Positions 8,122-16,349 of a stretch of DNA of 64,000 nucleotides are shown here, piece after piece (within the stretch, counting starts at the first letter, position 1; every line of letters starts with the position of its first letter). Position numbers and translations under genes: made by a program. The notes below the pieces were generated by a model. That model did no database searches, was not told where the DNA came from, and saw only the letters and a list, made by a program, of their open reading frames with translations. Source of the DNA: Pedobacter sp. AK013 (GTDB lineage: Bacteria > Bacteroidota > Bacteroidia > Sphingobacteriales > Sphingobacteriaceae); contig NZ_JACHCQ010000003.1 in the NCBI RefSeq assembly GCF_014205835.1, positions 1 to 64,000 on the forward strand, in the 5' to 3' direction.

Positions 8122-8355
8122 TTAAAAAAGTTTAATCCTTTTTTTAGCAACTCTTTTTTTAGCAAAATTTCCAGAAGAAATTTTTACAGTATCTCCATTG
8201 TTATAAGTTCTGTAAACACCATCAGCCTTCACCTCCGTTCTTCCCAAATCCATAGCATCAACCACGCGAAGAACATCATCCATCGTTTTATTTATGGCAC
8301 TAATTACCTCTTTTATTGGTAATTTATCTTCGTCACTTAATGATTTAACTGTCAT
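8122..8355 (-). CDS. small basic protein, possible partner/antitoxin of the zeta-like gene
   Basis: A 77-residue protein with an N-terminal acidic helix (SDEDKLPIKEVISAINKTMDDVLRV), a middle beta-rich part (VYRTYNNGDTVKISSG) and a strongly basic tail (AKKRVAKKRIKLF). It ends 2 bp before the zeta-like gene and starts 54 bp after hemE, so it probably shares the hemE transcript. Architecture and pairing with a P-loop toxin-like gene suggest an antitoxin, but I recognise no epsilon-antitoxin motif; it may only be a conserved neighbour. Confidence 0.5.
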   Translation of the reverse strand: MTVKSLSDEDKLPIKEVISAINKTMDDVLRVVDAMDLGRTEVKADGVYRTYNNGDTVKISSGNFAKKRVAKKRIKLF

Positions 8356-8409
8356 GGATGATAATATAATTTAAACTAATATAAGCAAAATGAGTAGAAT
8401 TTTAGGCCA

Positions 8410-9435
8410 TTAATACCTAAATTCCTTCACTACCTCAATAGCATACTTCACATTATCGAAAGGAATATCTGGCATAATACCATGACCTAAGTTAAAGATA
8501 AATCCTTCAGTACCGCGCATGCGTTCGAATAACTTATGGATCTGCGCTTTAATTACTGCTTTATCGGCATATAAAATATGTGGATCTAAATTACCCTGTA
8601 CGGCAATACCTTTTGGCAAAGCATTTTTAATGTTCAATAAATCAGCATTCCAATCAACCGAAATTACATCTGGCTTTGCTTCTGCCATAATCGGTGCAAA
8701 AACAGAACTTCCTTTACAGAAAGAAATCACCGGAATATCTTTTCTGTTTAAGTTGGCAATAATTTCCTGTATATAACGGTGCGAAAACTCTTGGTAATCA
8801 TTCCACGATAAAGCCAGCGCCCAACTGTCGAAAATTTGAACAGCATTAACACCTGCAGCGATCTGAAGGTTCAGATAATCTGCTGTTACTTTTGCAATTT
8901 TAGCCAAAAGTTTGTGTGCTAATTCTGGTTGGTTGTGTATAAAGAGCTTGGTTAATTTAAAATCTTTAGAAGAACCTCCTTCTATTAAATAACTCATTAC
9001 GGTAAATGGCGCACCTGCAAAACCGATTAATGGAATTTTGTTATCCAATCGTTGTTGAATCACTTTAATCGCATCAGCAACATATTGCAATTCATCCAAA
9101 CAATCAACATTTAGGTTTTCGATGTCTTTAGCATTACGTACAGGATTTGCAAATTTAGGACCAACACCTTGAGTGAAGCTTAAATCGCCACCCATAGCCT
9201 CTCCGGTTACCAAAATATCACAGAATAAAATCGCCGCATCAATATCCAACAAATCAACAGGTAACATGGTCACATCAGCCGCAATTTCTGGAGTTTTACA
9301 CATCTCTAAAAAAGAGTATTTGTTTTTAATTTCCCAATATTGTGGCATAAAACGGCCTGCCTGACGCATCATCCATACTGGTGGGCGTTCGGTTTGTTTT
9401 GAAAATGCTGCGTCTAAAAATAAGTTATTCTTCAT
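8410..9435 (-). CDS. hemE: uroporphyrinogen decarboxylase HemE
   Basis: A 341-residue enzyme that removes four carboxyl groups from uroporphyrinogen III to give coproporphyrinogen III. Visible family signatures: the PVWMMRQAGRFMP stretch (19-31), catalytic Asp about residue 73 in ILFCDILV, a GFAGAPFTV motif and the C-terminal NLGHGIMPDIP. I use the ATG at 9433-9435 (MKNNLF), as in other HemE proteins. The in-frame ATG 30 bp upstream belongs to a P-family repeat and would add ten foreign residues. The repeat at 9460-9525 lies just upstream. Confidence 0.93.
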   Translation of the reverse strand: MKNNLFLDAAFSKQTERPPVWMMRQAGRFMPQYWEIKNKYSFLEMCKTPEIAADVTMLPVDLLDIDAAILFCDILVTGEAMGGDLSFTQGVGPKFANPVRNAKDIENLNVDCLDELQYVADAIKVIQQRLDNKIPLIGFAGAPFTVMSYLIEGGSSKDFKLTKLFIHNQPELAHKLLAKIAKVTADYLNLQIAAGVNAVQIFDSWALALSWNDYQEFSHRYIQEIIANLNRKDIPVISFCKGSSVFAPIMAEAKPDVISVDWNADLLNIKNALPKGIAVQGNLDPHILYADKAVIKAQIHKLFERMRGTEGFIFNLGHGIMPDIPFDNVKYAIEVVKEFRY

Positions 9436-9459
9436 GATTTGTAGTAATATTCCATTTAT

Positions 9460-9525
9460 CGTCATGCTGAATTTATTTCAGCATCTTTCTATCTAGTTAG
9501 CTCCTGAACTGAATTCAGGATGACG
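9460..9525. repeat. P-family REP-like palindrome upstream of hemE
   Basis: Bounded by cgtcatgctga and tcaggatgacg, with internal tgaatttatttca and ctgaactgaattcag arms. It forms a long imperfect hairpin between the TPR gene and hemE and overlaps a false upstream start for hemE. Confidence 0.6.
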
Positions 9526-9629
9526 TATGGATAAAAATTTTAATTGCGCAAAGGTATAAATAAAAAAAAAACGAAGTACCTTTTTATCAAAAACTGGTGC
9601 TTCGTTTGTTCAAAATGACAATAGTTGTA

Positions 9630-10145
9630 TTATATCTTGCCAATTTCCTTTTCTATTTTCACAATAATGTCTTTCGATCGTTGCGTTTCTGCAAGCTCTT
9701 TGGCCAATTTGGTATAAGCTTCTGCTCTTTCCCTGTCTTTCTTCCGCAAAGCCAGATTAGCCAAATGGATCAGCACATAAGATTTTTCATTCTTACCTCC
9801 TACCGGAAAGCGGCTTGCCAACTGAAAGTGATATTCAGCTTTATCATAGTCTTCTTCTTTCAAAGCTATATTGCCCTGCATGAATTCGTAGTAACCTCTG
9901 CGGCTTTTAGCCAAGCGCTCCGGCTTAACCACCTCAGCCAATAAGGCTTTGGTTTTGCCGAATTCATTATTCTTGAAATGCTTCGATGCCATTAACACCG
10001 AACTGTGCTTAAAATGGCTCCAAACAACAAAGGCAAACAATAGTCCTGAAACAGCCGCTAGCTGGTATTGACTATAAAATACACAAACCAATGCAGCAAG
10101 CGCAAAAACTGCCATTAAAGCATATCTGCCCTTATTATTGTACAT
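9630..10145 (-). CDS. membrane-anchored TPR-type protein
   Basis: A 171-residue protein with two closely spaced N-terminal membrane segments (about 8-22 and 28-44). A cytoplasmic helical part follows whose repeats (NEFGKTKALLAEVV, YYEFMQGNIALKEEDYDKAEYHF, AEAYTKLAKELAETQ) fit two to three tetratricopeptide units. It begins one base inside the response-regulator stop, so it is translated with the two-component system. Probably a scaffold or sensor accessory; no enzymatic motif. Confidence 0.6.
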   Translation of the reverse strand: MYNNKGRYALMAVFALAALVCVFYSQYQLAAVSGLLFAFVVWSHFKHSSVLMASKHFKNNEFGKTKALLAEVVKPERLAKSRRGYYEFMQGNIALKEEDYDKAEYHFQLASRFPVGGKNEKSYVLIHLANLALRKKDRERAEAYTKLAKELAETQRSKDIIVKIEKEIGKI

Positions 10146-10849
10146 TAATGACTATCGGTAAATTTATAGCCTACACCACGGATAGAGTGGAAATAAACTG
10201 GATTTTTTTGATCTGGCTCGAAATACTTACGGAACGTTAAAATAAAGTTATCTATTGTTCTGGTTGACGGGTAAACATCATAATTCCAAACAGTTTCTAA
10301 AATCTGCTCTCTTGAAACGGCATCATTTTTACGCTCGATCAACAGTTTCAACAACATCGTTTCCTTTTTAGTTAACGGTGTGATGGTACCATCATCATGT
10401 TTCAGTTCGAAAGAGTTAAAATAGATTGTTTTATCACCGATTTTGTAAGAATTCAATTCTTTTAAATCATCAGATTTTAAACTGCGTTTAACCAAAATAC
10501 CAACACGAAGAATTAATTCTTCCAAGTTGAATGGTTTAACCAAATAATCGTCAGCTCCTTTTTTCAAACCTAAAACACGGTCTTCTGAAGTGTTTTTAGC
10601 TGTTAAAAACATAATCGGAACTTCTGCATTCTCTAAACGAATTGTTTCGCAAACCTGGAAACCATCCATCTCAGGCAACATTACATCTAAAATAATTAGA
10701 TTAAAGCGTTCTTCTTTAAAAATTTTAAGAGCGGTTTTACCGTCTTTAACGGCGTGAACTTTATAACCCTCAAGTTCAAGGTTTAATTTGATAGCGTCTA
10801 ACAAGTGATCCTCGTCTTCTACCAATAGAATTCTTAATTTTTGTGACAT
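10145..10849 (-). CDS. OmpR/PhoB-family response regulator
   Basis: A 234-residue regulator. The receiver domain has acidic pocket E11/D12, phospho-acceptor D55 (LIILDVMLP) and Lys105 (YLVKPF). A winged-helix DNA-binding domain spans about 130-230, ending GVGYKF. It lies 8 bp after the kinase gene and overlaps the TPR gene by one base. In Bacteroides a related pair, RprX/RprY, exists; whether this is its ortholog is not shown. Confidence 0.9.
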   Translation of the reverse strand: MSQKLRILLVEDEDHLLDAIKLNLELEGYKVHAVKDGKTALKIFKEERFNLIILDVMLPEMDGFQVCETIRLENAEVPIMFLTAKNTSEDRVLGLKKGADDYLVKPFNLEELILRVGILVKRSLKSDDLKELNSYKIGDKTIYFNSFELKHDDGTITPLTKKETMLLKLLIERKNDAVSREQILETVWNYDVYPSTRTIDNFILTFRKYFEPDQKNPVYFHSIRGVGYKFTDSH

Positions 10850-10857
10850 AATTGAGA

Positions 10858-11724
10858 TTAACTAAATGTTACTTCAAAAATACTTCCTTGAGGCAAATTG
10901 TCTTTTACTGTAATATCTGCATCATGGTATTGTAAAACCTCTTTCACAATAAACAAGCCTAAACCTGTTCCTTTCGCTTTTCTGACATTCTCGTTACCAA
11001 CGCGGTAAAACTTATCAAATATCAACATTTTTTCGGCATCTGAAATACCTGGCCCCTGATCCATCACACTTAATTGAATATGCCCATCTACCTTGTTTAA
11101 ATGCACATTTATCTCATCACATGGGTTCGAATACTTCACTGCATTCTCAATTAAATTCGTTACTACTGACGATAAGGCAAATTTGTCACCTACTATCTGC
11201 AAATTTGGCTGAATTTTAGCATTTATGATCTGCTCGCAGCCGCAGGAATGAACTTGTAGCCTATCGGTAATTTTATATACTAATTCTGAAAAATTAAATT
11301 CTTCTTTCGGAAAAGTATACGAACGGTTTTCGATCTTGGTGGCCAGCAACATATTTTCGACCAGATCATCCAAACGTTCAATGTCTTTTAATGAATTGTT
11401 TAATAATGAAGTTTGGCGTGCCTTATCCAGATCCCGCTTAACAATGGTTTGAATAGAAAGTTTTATTGCCGCCAAAGGCGATTTCAGCTCGTGTGTAATC
11501 GACATTAGGAAATTCTGCTGTTGCTCTCTTAACTTATCTTCACGTTTTAACGATTGGTGAAGGAAATACCCACCGATACAGAGCAAAAACAAAAATACTG
11601 AACCTTCGCCCATAATCATCGTCATGCGGCTCGGCTGCAAACGCACCACCAATGTTCCCCACGAAACGAGTTGAATGAGTGCGTAAAGCAATAATGCGTA
11701 AAATATGATGATAGATTTCTTCAT
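10858..11724 (-). CDS. two-component sensor histidine kinase
   Basis: A 288-residue kinase with two membrane helices (about 5-24 and 40-55) separated by a very short extracytoplasmic loop, so it probably senses within or near the membrane. It carries a HisKA box with phospho-acceptor His78 (SITHELKSPL), an N box (NLIENAVKYS), a G1 box (DQGPGIS) and a G2 box (GTGLGLFIV). No HAMP or PAS domain is seen. It forms an operon with the regulator and the TPR protein, 81 bp downstream of hemL; co-transcription with haem genes is possible but no promoter evidence decides this. Confidence 0.88.
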   Translation of the reverse strand: MKKSIIIFYALLLYALIQLVSWGTLVVRLQPSRMTMIMGEGSVFLFLLCIGGYFLHQSLKREDKLREQQQNFLMSITHELKSPLAAIKLSIQTIVKRDLDKARQTSLLNNSLKDIERLDDLVENMLLATKIENRSYTFPKEEFNFSELVYKITDRLQVHSCGCEQIINAKIQPNLQIVGDKFALSSVVTNLIENAVKYSNPCDEINVHLNKVDGHIQLSVMDQGPGISDAEKMLIFDKFYRVGNENVRKAKGTGLGLFIVKEVLQYHDADITVKDNLPQGSIFEVTFS

Positions 11725-11805
11725 TCGTCGATTTTTCCTTCGGATTGATTACACAGTTTTTTGGATTTCACAGATTGTTTTTTTTCATCCTTGCTTAAAA
11801 AAGTC

Positions 11806-13176
11806 TTACTTCTTAAATACTAAATCCAATGCTTCAAAAATAGCGCGTTTCGCTTTCTCTAATTCAATCTTAGTATGTGCTGAAGATACGAAACCAACCT
11901 CATATCCCGATGGCCCCAAATAAATTCCTCTATTCAATAACTCCCGGTGCATAATTTTGAATTTCTCCATGCTGCTGGCATCAATATCATCAGCAGATTG
12001 GATTTTATCTTTATCGGTAAAAGCAAACCAGAAAATAGAACCAATGGTAAATACCTTAAATTTATAGTTACGTGCGGTTGCAAAACGTTGAATGCTGGCC
12101 ACAAATTCTTGCGCTTTATTATTCAGATCCTTATAAAAACCAGATTTATTCAATTCGGTCAAAGTTGCAATACCCGCTGCCATGGCCACCGGATTTCCAG
12201 ATAAGGTACCAGCCTGATAAACACCACCATCAGGGGAGATATGCGCCATAATTTCAGCACGTGCGCCATACATCCCAACAGGTAATCCACCGCCTATGAT
12301 TTTGCCATAAGTAACAATATCTGGTGTAATGCCATAATGTGCAGCCGCCCCTTCAAAACCTACCCTGAAACCAGTAATAACTTCATCAAAAATTAAAAGG
12401 GAACCGTTATCAGTACAGATTTTACGCAAGAAATGGATATACTCTTCATCTTGCATAATCAATCCATTATTTGCCGGAATGCCTTCTATAATTACTGCAG
12501 CAATCTGATTTTTAAACTGGGCAAAAGCTTGTTCGATAGCTGTTTTGTCATTTAAAGGAACAACAATGGTTTCTTCGGCAAAAGATTTTGGTACACCTGC
12601 AGAAGAAGTTTCGCCAAAAGTAACCAAACCAGAACCTGCTTTAACCAAAAGCGAATCGCTATGGCCATGGTAACAGCCTTCGAACTTTAAAATTTTATCA
12701 CGACCGGTAAAACCTCTTGCCAAACGTATCGCCGACATTACGGCTTCAGTACCAGAGCTCGTAAAACGGATTTTCTCCACAAAACGGTTGTTTTTGATAA
12801 TCAGCTCTGCCAATTCATTTTCCAAAGCCGTTGGCGCGCCAAAACTCATTCCGTTTTGCATTACCTCGGTAACTTTTTCGCGGATTTTTGGATTGTTATG
12901 TCCTAAAATTAATGGCCCCCAGCTACCACAAAAATCGATAAACTGATTTCCATCTGCATCCCATATATAACAGCCATCACCTTTTTCGATAAAAAGTGGT
13001 GTACCGTAAACAGATTTAAAAGCCCTAACAGGTGAGTTTACCCCACCAGGGAAATACGTTTTTGATTTCTCGTACAGTTCGGCAGATTTTACCCTCGAAA
13101 TATCAGGTTTACTACCTGTATTTACCGGAATATCGGCTTCGTTGCCTGAAAACATTTTCTTTAATGAATCTAACAT
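11806..13176 (-). CDS. hemL: glutamate-1-semialdehyde 2,1-aminomutase HemL
   Basis: A 456-residue PLP enzyme converting glutamate-1-semialdehyde to 5-aminolevulinate, the second step of the C5 route. The PLP-binding Lys is about 292 in VTYGKIIGGGLPVG; D264 (LLIFDEV) contacts the pyridine nitrogen. The YFPGGVNSPVRAF signature (41-53) is present. The N-terminal ~25 residues are an extension with little similarity to most HemL proteins. It pairs with HemA encoded in the same cluster. It is separated from hemB by a 95-bp palindrome-rich gap. Confidence 0.95.
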   Translation of the reverse strand: MLDSLKKMFSGNEADIPVNTGSKPDISRVKSAELYEKSKTYFPGGVNSPVRAFKSVYGTPLFIEKGDGCYIWDADGNQFIDFCGSWGPLILGHNNPKIREKVTEVMQNGMSFGAPTALENELAELIIKNNRFVEKIRFTSSGTEAVMSAIRLARGFTGRDKILKFEGCYHGHSDSLLVKAGSGLVTFGETSSAGVPKSFAEETIVVPLNDKTAIEQAFAQFKNQIAAVIIEGIPANNGLIMQDEEYIHFLRKICTDNGSLLIFDEVITGFRVGFEGAAAHYGITPDIVTYGKIIGGGLPVGMYGARAEIMAHISPDGGVYQAGTLSGNPVAMAAGIATLTELNKSGFYKDLNNKAQEFVASIQRFATARNYKFKVFTIGSIFWFAFTDKDKIQSADDIDASSMEKFKIMHRELLNRGIYLGPSGYEVGFVSSAHTKIELEKAKRAIFEALDLVFKK

Positions 13177-13189
13177 TTTTTTAAGCTAA

Positions 13190-13269
13190 AAGCTGAAAGA
13201 ATAAAGCTTAAAGCGAAGAATAAAGTGTATACATCATCACTTTGTTTTTTTGCTTTAAGCTTTCAGCTT
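13190..13269. repeat. nested imperfect palindrome between hemL and hemB
   Basis: Three nested arm pairs: AAGCTGAAAG/CTTTCAGCTT (13190-13199 with 13260-13269), AGCTTAAAGC/GCTTTAAGCT (13205-13214 with 13252-13261), and AAAGTG/CACTTT (13222-13227 with 13238-13243). Transcribed with the operon, it could fold into a hairpin that separates the hemB and hemL messages. Confidence 0.55.
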
Positions 13270-13271
13270 AT

Positions 13272-14240
13272 CTAAATCCAGTTGTTATTTAAAATATCTT
13301 TTATATGGTAAGTGGTAATAATACTTGCACCTGCACGTGCGAAGGCATGCATCGTTTCCATTACTACTTTTTGTTCGTCAATCCAACCGCGTTCGGCAGC
13401 TGCTTTTACCATGGAGTATTCGCCAGATACATTGTAAACCGCAATTGGCAAATTGCTATCCTGTTTTAACCTTTGGATAATATCCAAATAGGCCAAACCT
13501 GGTTTCACCATTAAAACATCAGCGCCTTCCTGTTCATCTAAAGCTGCCTCGCGCAAGGCCTCTAATGGGTTTCTGAAGTCCATCTGATACGCTTTTCTAT
13601 CACCTTTACTTGGTGCACAGTCTGCTGCTTCTCTAAATGGGCCGTAATAAGCCGAAGCAAATTTTGTGGCATGGCTCATAATGGCTGCATTGATGAAACC
13701 ATTTTCATCTAAGAGATTACGTATGACTTCAATCCTGCCATCCATCATATCTGATGGCGCTAACATATCAGCACCAGCTTCAGCATGTGTTAAAGCCATT
13801 TTAGCAATTACTTCAACTGTTTTATCATTTTGAACATAATCGTTTTCTAAAATACCGCAATGGCCATGCGTGGTATAAGAGCAAACGCAAACATCGGTAA
13901 TTACATATAAATCATCTCCGAATTGTTTTTTTAACTCGCGTACCGCAGTTGGCACTAAGGAATGATTGTGATAAGCAGATTTAGCATCTTCCGATTTTTC
14001 ATCACCTACACCAAAAAGCATAACCTTGTTCAGCCCTTTTTTCATTCCAAGCTCCACATCTTTTACCAAGGCATCAACCGAATAATGGTTTACGCCTGGC
14101 ATGGCATCAATGGTATGGGTAACATTACTGCCCGGCACTACAAAATAAGGGTACACAAACATATCTTTCGATAACCGTGTTTCGGCTACCATCTCTCTCA
14201 CCAACGGGTTTTTCCGTAATCTACGCGGACGATTTAACAT
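13272..14240 (-). CDS. hemB: porphobilinogen synthase HemB (zinc-type)
   Basis: A 322-residue TIM-barrel enzyme condensing two 5-aminolevulinate molecules into porphobilinogen. The zinc site Cys118-x-Cys120 ... Cys128 (VCVCSYTTHGHCG) is present, indicating the Zn-dependent class. The catalytic Schiff-base lysines are K193 (ATKFASAYYGPF) and K246 (LMVKPGLAYLD). It lies 161 bp downstream of the hemC-hemD gene on the same strand. Confidence 0.96.
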   Translation of the reverse strand: MLNRPRRLRKNPLVREMVAETRLSKDMFVYPYFVVPGSNVTHTIDAMPGVNHYSVDALVKDVELGMKKGLNKVMLFGVGDEKSEDAKSAYHNHSLVPTAVRELKKQFGDDLYVITDVCVCSYTTHGHCGILENDYVQNDKTVEVIAKMALTHAEAGADMLAPSDMMDGRIEVIRNLLDENGFINAAIMSHATKFASAYYGPFREAADCAPSKGDRKAYQMDFRNPLEALREAALDEQEGADVLMVKPGLAYLDIIQRLKQDSNLPIAVYNVSGEYSMVKAAAERGWIDEQKVVMETMHAFARAGASIITTYHIKDILNNNWI

Positions 14241-14310
14241 ATTTTATTCTATTTAGTATCAAGCGTTAACGCTAGCTATTTGTTTTACTGTTTAAGAAGC
14301 AAACCATTGA

Positions 14311-14336
14311 GATGCTGAAACAAGTTCAGCATGACG
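14311..14336. repeat. P-family palindrome fragment (GATGCTGAA..TTCAGCATGAC)
   Basis: ATGCTGAA and TTCAGCAT arms with an ACAAG loop lie in the hemB-hemC gap. A second related cluster, 16111-16270, lies between hemC and hemA. Confidence 0.55.
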
Positions 14337-14401
14337 AACCAGGCACGCGATGCCTTGGATAGTAATATTTTCTTTATGCTTTGGTCTTTTTAGCTTTAAA
14401 C

Positions 14402-15982
14402 TTATCTTATTTCTATTCCAAATACTGCTTCAGCCAATCCGATTTCATCAGGAGAATAAGGCAAAACATACTTCACACCCATTTCATCAAATTTCTTACC
14501 CGTTGAATTTCCAATGGCAATTACCTGTTGGCCCGGTTCCAACAAATTGTCAACGAAATACGCATCAACATTTGATGGACTGGTAAAAATGAGCACATCG
14601 GCATAACTCTGGTCTATATCTTCTTCGATTACCGTTTCGTAAATCGGTAGATCGATTATTTTAGCATCAGCAGGTAGTGATTTTTGAATCGACTGCAAAG
14701 AATCCTGTGCTCTCGGAAACAGTACTTGCTGACCGCCAACCAATTGCGCAAAATCTTCAGCAACCTCGGTAATATCGCCACTTTCGCCAACAAAATCGGC
14801 AATATGGCCAAATTTACGCAAGGCATCTTCCGAACCTCTTCCAACTACTCCAAATTTGGTTTTCTTTGGCATTACTGGTTTTAAGTTGAAAAAATATTCG
14901 ACACTGTTGCGGCTACTGAAGAAAACCCAGTCTACATGTCTTAAGATAAACTGATCTAAAACAGTTACTATCGGAAACGTACGGATTAACGAACGGCCTT
15001 CTATTTCAATATTATTATTTTCTAAAGCCCTACGGAAATAACTGTGCTCACCAATTTCACGCGAAATGAAAACCTTTGTCGGCTTTTTTCTGTCTTTATT
15101 AAACTTGTCGACAATTTTTTCTGCCAAACCTTCGGTACTTTCTGCGCGTAAAAATAAACGCTCAGGAAAATCTTCGGCTGTTTCGGCTTTCGATGTCCAT
15201 ATTTCGAATTTTCCGTTTTCCTTTTTACAATAACAGCCTAAAGGCATGTGGCAACCGCCTTCAAAAAGGTTTAAAACCTTACGTTCTACAGTAACTGTTT
15301 CCGCTGTATGCGGATCGTGCAGTTTTTGCAGTGCATCAAAAAGCTCGGTATCATTTTCCCTGATCTGAATAGCTAAAGCGCCTTGTGCAGGAGCAGGGAT
15401 AAACTCAGTGGTTTCCAATTCTTCTACATGTAAATCGCTTACATCAAGATTTAAGCGCTTAACACCTGCTTTTGCGATCAAGATCGCATCGTAATCTTCA
15501 TCACGGAGCTTCTGGATACGCGTGGGTACATTCCCGCGTAAATCTTCAACCTCTAAATCGGGGCGTAAGCCCAGTAACTGCGCTTTACGGCGGTTAGATG
15601 AAGTGCCAACCATTGCACCTTTTTTTAACGACAACTTTTGTGAAACATCTACACAATCTTTTAAAATCAAAAGATATTCGCTTGCTTCCTCTCGTGGTGG
15701 TAAAGCAGCAATAATTAATCCTTCGGGATGCGTAGTAGGTAAATCTTTAAGGCAATGTACTGCCAGATCAATTGTTCCACCCAAAAGCTCTTCTTCCAGC
15801 TCTTTGGTAAAAAAGCCTTTACCCTCCAGTTTGTCCAATCTTAAATTCAGGATTTTATCACCCTGTGTTTTAATGATTTTTATTTCCGCTTCAATTCCAA
15901 TGGCCGCCAATTCATCTTTGATATGATTTGCTTGCCATAAAGCCAGGTCGCTACCGCGTGTTCCAATGGTTAATTTCTTCAC
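14402..15982 (-). CDS. hemC: HemC-HemD fusion: hydroxymethylbilane synthase and uroporphyrinogen-III synthase
   Basis: A 526-residue two-domain protein. Residues 1-~285 are porphobilinogen deaminase: TRGSDLALWQA near the start, D80 in HCLKDLP, the GTSSNRRKAQL signature (126-136), and C244 in the GGCHMPLG dipyrromethane-cofactor site. From about residue 292 there is a HemD-like uroporphyrinogen-III synthase: VFISREIG, FFSSRNSVEYFF (as in the SxNA region), VGRGSEDAL, IFTSPSNVDAYF and AIGNSTGKKF. The fusion makes hydroxymethylbilane and closes it in one polypeptide. The start codon is GTG (15980-15982). Both domains look intact. Confidence 0.9.
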   Translation of the reverse strand: MKKLTIGTRGSDLALWQANHIKDELAAIGIEAEIKIIKTQGDKILNLRLDKLEGKGFFTKELEEELLGGTIDLAVHCLKDLPTTHPEGLIIAALPPREEASEYLLILKDCVDVSQKLSLKKGAMVGTSSNRRKAQLLGLRPDLEVEDLRGNVPTRIQKLRDEDYDAILIAKAGVKRLNLDVSDLHVEELETTEFIPAPAQGALAIQIRENDTELFDALQKLHDPHTAETVTVERKVLNLFEGGCHMPLGCYCKKENGKFEIWTSKAETAEDFPERLFLRAESTEGLAEKIVDKFNKDRKKPTKVFISREIGEHSYFRRALENNNIEIEGRSLIRTFPIVTVLDQFILRHVDWVFFSSRNSVEYFFNLKPVMPKKTKFGVVGRGSEDALRKFGHIADFVGESGDITEVAEDFAQLVGGQQVLFPRAQDSLQSIQKSLPADAKIIDLPIYETVIEEDIDQSYADVLIFTSPSNVDAYFVDNLLEPGQQVIAIGNSTGKKFDEMGVKYVLPYSPDEIGLAEAVFGIEIR

Positions 15983-16349
15983 TATAAAGGTTAAATGAGT
16001 TACAAATTTAATTTAATTAGTGGTTTATACCATGAATTGTTTAAAAATGAGACAGTGAGGTTACAGAACCTATAATTTAAAGGATTTCTGTGACATTAGG
16101 AGATTGATTTGTCATTCTGAGCGCAACGAAGAATCTATCTGTGATGCAAGATGTTTCCATCTTACACTTAATCCATTTAAAATCCGAAAAGCCAGGTATT
16201 ACTACCTGACTTCAAGATGTTATTTCTGGGTCTCCTGAAAAGGAAGATCCTTCATTTCATTCAGGATGACAGAAAAAGAATATTGAAAAAACGATAAAAG
16301 CTAATCTTGACGTTCTTTGCGCCTACTCTTAGCGATCTTTGCGGTAAAA
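15983..16349. repeat. hemA-hemC gap: repeat-rich, no gene
   Basis: 367 bp with no plausible gene. 16111-16141 (gtcattctga...aatctatctg) and 16211-16270 (ending tcaggatgac) are P-family palindromes that may themselves be the two ends of one larger composite element. The hemC start and any promoter lie at the left end. Confidence 0.5.

Noticed and set aside
9433..9465. Longer hemE start at 9465 (ten extra residues)
   Set aside because: The upstream ATG lies in the tail of a P-family repeat; HemE proteins normally start at the MKNNLF equivalent.
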